A stretch of DNA of 64,000 bases, from positions 7,646,565-7,710,564 of the forward strand of contig JAKZAN010000001.1 in NCBI GenBank assembly GCA_023053545.1. Direction: 5' to 3'. Shown piece after piece: positions 59,901-64,000 of this stretch. Made by a program: the position numbers and the translations under genes. The DNA comes from Lepidurus packardi. Its lineage: Eukaryota > Arthropoda > Branchiopoda > Notostraca > Triopsidae. Numbering within the stretch: position 1 is the first letter of the stretch; each line of letters begins with the position of its first letter. The notes below the pieces were generated by a model. That model saw only the letters and a list, made by a program, of their open reading frames with translations. It did not search any database and had not been told where the DNA came from.

Positions 59901-62702
59901 TGTCCATTGGACCCATCAATCACCACACTTCGCGTGATATCCGCAGTACCATTGGGAGTATTGGATTCGAAAAGAATGTCAGGTATTTTGTCCCCATTGA
60001 CGCATCCGAGCGTCTTGATACTAAAGATAAGGGAAATCAATATCTTGACAGACTCAGAACCTTCTGTTCAAATTGCATGAAGCATGCCTTAAATCTAACC
60101 AAGCTTGGGAACTAAACCTAACACAAATTCAATATACAAAAAAGCACATCCATCGGTTGCAATAGTAACAAAAACATGTGGTGATAAAAGAACACAAACA
60201 ACTTTTCCCTGCTTGGTATTTTTTATTTCTTTTCGAATACTTTTTTTCCTTACACTAGTTGTCTTTTATTTTCCTTAACATCAGCTAAGTGATACTTATA
60301 CTTGAAAGTGTCAAAGGATTCCTAGGTCGACCAAACCATTAATTTGACCTCGTTGAAGTTGATCTGAATTGAGTCGGGAAGTTGCCAAGAGATAATTCCG
60401 AAACATCTCAATTTTGAGAGGAAATGAACTCGACATGCTCGTCCGTGCATGTTAGCCATTAATTAAAAAAATAATAAATAATGATAATAGCTGCAATGTG
60501 ACAAGAGCTACTAAAACCCGTTGCACTGATGCAGTATTTTTGGCCCTCAGTGTGTCAAACATGTATATGCTTACACACTGTACACATACTGAGTGTTACA
60601 AATATTGCATCAGTGCAGCCCGGAGAACCCGCTAAAAACAAAGTTGCCAGTAATGCTCCTTTGTTACCTAACTTCGTATCTAGCATCCGTATTGTAAACG
60701 TGAACTGGAAACTGGATTGCGTAGCATCATGCAATGCTTTTCTAAAAGAAACTCTCCGAGTGTGTACCTTGCAGAAGTCGAGGAAATAGCTTTGTAACTC
60801 CACAAAGGCTTAAGGTTGACTCCATCGAACGTCAGTAGCTGGCCGTCGGTTGTGCTCGCAGCTATATCCTCCACGCCATCGTCAGTAAAATCAGCCAATA
60901 CCACCGACGTAAATATAGCCGAGGTATTATGTAGAACCCGGCCCTGTGTTAATTCCCCCAGATTTGACGTGGTAATGCAGAGGTACGGTATACAAGCTAA
61001 AAGGGATTAAGTCTAAAGACAGTACCTCTACGCTGCCTTTCTGTAAAGCTTGCAAATCCATCCAATAAAGGACCCCTTGCGGCTGAGACTGTTGTTTCTG
61101 GACTGCGACCACAATCCCTTCCAAGCCATCCGGCAAGTCAAATGCGTAGGGCCCCACACTAACATTGCTTTCGTGCGGTGTCGCAATTAACTGGAGTAAG
61201 TCCCCCGATTTCCCACTAATAAACAGGAAATGGGGGGCGCAACCCGGTCCAGCTCCTATTTGGGACTCATTTCTGAATTGCTGGAAATCGTAGACAGTGG
61301 CAAATTTTACCTTTACTGCTAGTTATAACGTCCTGAACGTTGTCGTTATCCAAATCCCGGGTCACTAAAATTCCGATGTATTGTGCCAACTTGAGACAGG
61401 CAGGAAACGTGTCTCCTTTGCTGGAACTCCAAAGTAGCTGCCCCTCCTTCGATTCCGCCGCGTAAATCCCCTTAAACACCCAAAACAGTTAAATATATGT
61501 GTCTGCTCGTTAGTGAGTGCAAACCTGGGCGGAGCCGGTGAACAGACAGTCGGAAATTCCGTCGTTATTGAGGTCTGATCGACATTGCAAAACATCCGGA
61601 GCATCTGGGGTCCATTGCTGCCAAAGAGTCGTGCCTGTCGATCCGTTTAAAGCTATCAAGCCCCCGCGGCATTTGCTGACGTTAAAGTACGATTGGCACA
61701 CAAACGGAGCGGCGGTCGCCAAGGATTCCAGGCCTAATTAACCCATGTAGAATGAAAGGAAAACTACACGTTGGGACACGGAGAATCATGCTGAGCGAAA
61801 GGGAAACTCGGGATCAACCGAAAAAGATAATCGAATCGCAACTGAAAAAAAGAGGAACGAAAATTGAGAATGAACTCAAAAGAAACTTTCCGTCAGCAAA
61901 TAAAAAGTGGCGGGATGTGACACGCATTTGGAGAGCAAAAGTGGAAAAGAAGGTTTGGATGCCATATGTACCTGTTTGGAAGCCTTGAATGAGATCTTGC
62001 ACTCCGTCTTGATTGATATCTGCTGCTTGTAAGGCAGAGTTGCCTCCAGATACGACATTTGGAAGGGATACACCCCAAACTTGCTCCATTTCAAATGTGT
62101 CACAGGGCGCAAAACTTGATTTACTAGCTTGGAAGGAATACTTTTGGTATTGCAAGAGCCAGGTTGGGATGTAATACTTGACCAGAAATACAACCAATCC
62201 AATCAAACCTGCCAAGGCAAACGAAAGCAGTTTGTTTGTTTTTCTTTTGCTACGCTTATCCTCTTTGCTTTCAAGATAAATTACCAATCAGGGCTCCGAG
62301 AGCAATGCCCAGATACAAAATTGAAGTCACTAAAGAGCAACCAGGAGAAGTTGCACGGACTTCGGTCTGAACAAATCCATTTTTAGCCTAGAAGACATGC
62401 TTTTAGCTTAACTGCTTTTAGCAAATAAGAAGTAACAGGGGGGAACAGACACTGACCGATCCGTTTTTTTAAAAAAAAACTTGATGTTGATCACTGACGA
62501 ACTAAAAATAAGAAGTAAGTAAAATTACTTTGGATTTCTTTCTGGGAGCCATAAGAGGCTTTTTAAGGACGTTATCATCCCGGGGACGAATTTTTAACGT
62601 TTTGTTTGAAGACTTGATAAAGACTTCATCGTCGATGTCACTTGGGTCATCTTCAAAACTATCAAACGAGGCCAACCGTATTCTTTCATTTCCGTTCTCC
62701 AT
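56903..62702 (-). CDS. FAM234: FAM234-like single-pass membrane protein with FG-GAP-like repeats
   Basis: Ten exons on the minus strand: 62702-62529, 62387-62285, 62208-61972, 61733-61525, 61470-61311, 61255-61026, 60943-60768, 60020-59686, 59592-58927, 57339-56903. They join in phase to 908 residues. A cytosolic N-terminus (~1-70) precedes one transmembrane helix (SILYLGIALGALIGLIG...). The outer part carries repeated acidic loops like FG-GAP / beta-propeller blades: ADINQDGVQDLI, SDLNNDGISDCLF, RDLDNDNVQDVI, ADFTDDGVEDIA, VNGDKIPDILFE and GTLDVIVATQW. Vertebrate FAM234A/B are ~550-620 residues; the extra length is mainly a Pro/Tyr/Asn-rich low-complexity region in the ninth exon with an eight-proline run. 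The mini-exon 62285-62387 was placed by phase and completes the helix. The link from the ninth to the tenth exon across a 1.6 kb intron is the least certain step. Function is unknown. Confidence 0.82.
57340..58926. other. 1.6 kb last intron of the FAM234-like gene
   Basis: AT-rich, with a 16-base tandem duplication (AATCGATAACGTATTC twice, near 58046-58077). No gene is seen. Confidence 0.5.
60021..60767. other. 747 bp intron of the FAM234-like gene
   Basis: AT-rich spacer with short ATA-type runs near 60468-60490; no coding or repeat element recognised. Confidence 0.5.
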
Positions 62703-63383
62703 TTATAAGGAAAAGTTACGATCAACAACTATTCTGTTGTGTTTACAACACAGCACCTTTCACTCAGTTGTACAAAACAGGTAACTAGGTAAATTCCAAG
62801 TAACATAACAAAAAAAGATTTTAAAAAATCCAAGCTTCGCACTTCACTACGCTAGTAGACAGTACCGTTTCTTCTTTTTTCAGTATAATATACAAAAACA
62901 ATTGTTTAGAATTCCAAAAAATCAGGGAAGCAGGCCTTGCTTACTAATTTGTTGATTTACCTGTCAACTGGATCACTTTATAGATTGTTGCCCAAATTCC
63001 ACAGATACGCCATCTAAGGGTAGAAATATTATCAATCGAAAGACACTGATTAAACAACATAACAGGCACCTCTCGCCATCTATTGAAGGGTAATTTTATT
63101 TACCTTGCTCTTTTAGCCTAATTTCTACAATTCTATCAAATTATGTCTACGAAGATATAATACATGACGTTCTATACAAGGTGGATGCTTAATTCAGGGC
63201 TAACTGCACAATTACAGAAAATACAAGAGGGCTCTTCCAAAATACTCTTACTGGATAAAATACGAACACTTTTTCCTTTAAAGCTAGTCTGTATTTTCTT
63301 AAATTAAAAGTATACAGACGAACGTATAAAATCCCCTAAAAATATAAAGCTTGCACAAAGCGTGCTTTAAAAACTATTCTTAA
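62703..63383. other. Intergenic between FAM234-like and sphingomyelinase-like genes
   Basis: AT-rich spacer holding the FAM234-like promoter and the 3' UTR of the next minus-strand gene. No TATA box or other gene is supported. Confidence 0.5.
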
Positions 63384-64000
63384 TTAACCGAAGACAGGGT
63401 CGGCCAATTGGATGGCATAGGAGCCCGTGCTAATATAAAATCGATTTTTAGGAGTATGTTTATAAAACGGAAAACGCAAATGATCCTGCACGCGTCTTTG
63501 CGTTCGCATATAAACAAACATCCCCATAACCACACCAATTAGCACAGCTGCAGTCCCTAGCGTTAGCACATGATGTCCGGTTCCTACTTTGTCATCTTCG
63601 TTGTAAGGCAATTCGGAGAATCTCTTCAACAAAGAACGCTTGCCGGTTAAACAAGCTTGCAGTGCTGCATCATTCAAAGAGCTCATGACGCAGAGATGTT
63701 CCATGCGGCAGGTCGCATTGCAAGGTGCAAAGACATGGCCAACTGTGTTATAGGCGTAATATCGTTGGAAAAGCTCCGGATCTTTCATCAGATTCTGGTA
63801 AACTCCGTATATGGATGATGGGCTCAAATCAGAGACGTTGTACGCGTCTGAGGCTTGGTAAAGCAGTTCCCATGCGGGCGATCCAACTTCCCTCTTTTCG
63901 ATACGACTGTTTGGCTTCTGCAAAGCTGAAATATTTAAAAAGTATTGCCAATAATCCAGCAAGAGAGGTTCTTGGGAATCGGCCACATAGGAATAAAGTC
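63384..64000 (-). CDS. SMPDL3: Acid sphingomyelinase-like phosphodiesterase, C-terminal part (runs off the right edge)
   Basis: One open minus-strand exon from the window edge to a stop at 63384, about 205 residues. The frame enters as YSYVADSQEP and continues LLLDYWQYFLNISALQ, as in the ASM-like family after the calcineurin-type phosphoesterase core. It continues YGVYQNLMKDPELFQRYYAYNTV and the Cys-rich C-terminal module CNATCRMEHLCVM...C typical of ASM/SMPDL3 proteins. It then adds a transmembrane helix (VLTLGTAAVLIGVVMGMFVYM) and a basic ~35-residue cytosolic tail. Metal-binding catalytic residues would lie outside the window. Family members cleave sphingomyelin, nucleotides or related phosphodiesters at the cell surface or in lysosomes; membrane anchoring suggests a surface enzyme. 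Confidence 0.85.
   Translation of the reverse strand, partial: LYSYVADSQEPLLLDYWQYFLNISALQKPNSRIEKREVGSPAWELLYQASDAYNVSDLSPSSIYGVYQNLMKDPELFQRYYAYNTVGHVFAPCNATCRMEHLCVMSSLNDAALQACLTGKRSLLKRFSELPYNEDDKVGTGHHVLTLGTAAVLIGVVMGMFVYMRTQRRVQDHLRFPFYKHTPKNRFYISTGSYAIQLADPVFG

Noticed and set aside
62208..62287. Continuation of the FAM234-like exon upstream as MVIYLESKEDKRSKRK
   Set aside because: This is intron read-through: a strong acceptor (TTTGCCTTGGCAG) at 62209 and the phase-matched mini-exon 62285-62387 give a complete helix instead.
1..64000. CRISPR arrays, operons, bacterial promoters or prophage
   Set aside because: The sequence is a spliced eukaryotic genome; no spaced direct repeats or polycistronic frames are present.

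Overview
The window is a piece of a nuclear genome from an arthropod-like animal. The evidence is direct: eight complete multi-exon host genes with GT-AG introns, mostly 60-100 bp long, AT-rich intergenic DNA, and two families that point to arthropods or close relatives. These are Morgue (zinc finger, F-box and inactive E2) and a sex-peptide/myoinhibitory-peptide receptor. Short introns and compact genes next to a 14.7 kb gene-free stretch would suit a crustacean, but I cannot fix the species.

Layout, left to right. 1-196 (-): a partial unidentified exon. 1987-3151 (-): a NIPSNAP-family mitochondrial protein. It is divergent from 3221-4829 (+), morgue, with only 69 bp between the two ATGs. 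5492-16689 (-): Spire actin nucleator, 12 exons. 17701-23834 (-): HD-PTP/Myopic (PTPN23), 8 exons, with a 277 bp foldback element in one intron. 24187-24913 (+): UBE2C, the E2 of the APC/C. 25268-26481 (+): elongation factor TFIIS. 26775-30829 (-): exocyst subunit Sec5/EXOC2. 31099-34225: an apparently intact two-gene PIF/Harbinger DNA transposon (Myb-like protein and DDE transposase) with identical 30 bp inverted ends, and an extra inverted copy of the end abutting its left side. 34500-37272 (+): a GMC oxidoreductase of the glucose-dehydrogenase type, 11 exons, TATA-driven. 37273-51999: no protein gene that I can support, but a 166 bp hAT-type MITE with a perfect 8 bp target duplication and several isolated TATA boxes. 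52000-54671 (+): the sex peptide receptor-like GPCR in two coding exons. 56903-62702 (-): a FAM234-type single-pass membrane protein with FG-GAP-like repeats. 63384-64000 (-): the C-terminal end of an acid sphingomyelinase-like phosphodiesterase, cut by the window edge.

Most host genes are housekeeping or cell-biology genes: ubiquitin, transcription elongation, exocytosis, ESCRT and actin. They do not form a pathway; their grouping looks like ordinary compact gene packing with shared intergenic promoters (NIPSNAP/morgue, HD-PTP/UBE2C). Exon boundaries were worked out by hand from splice signals, reading-phase continuity and remembered family sequence. All models given with exon lists keep phase from ATG to stop. 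No search or transcript data were available.
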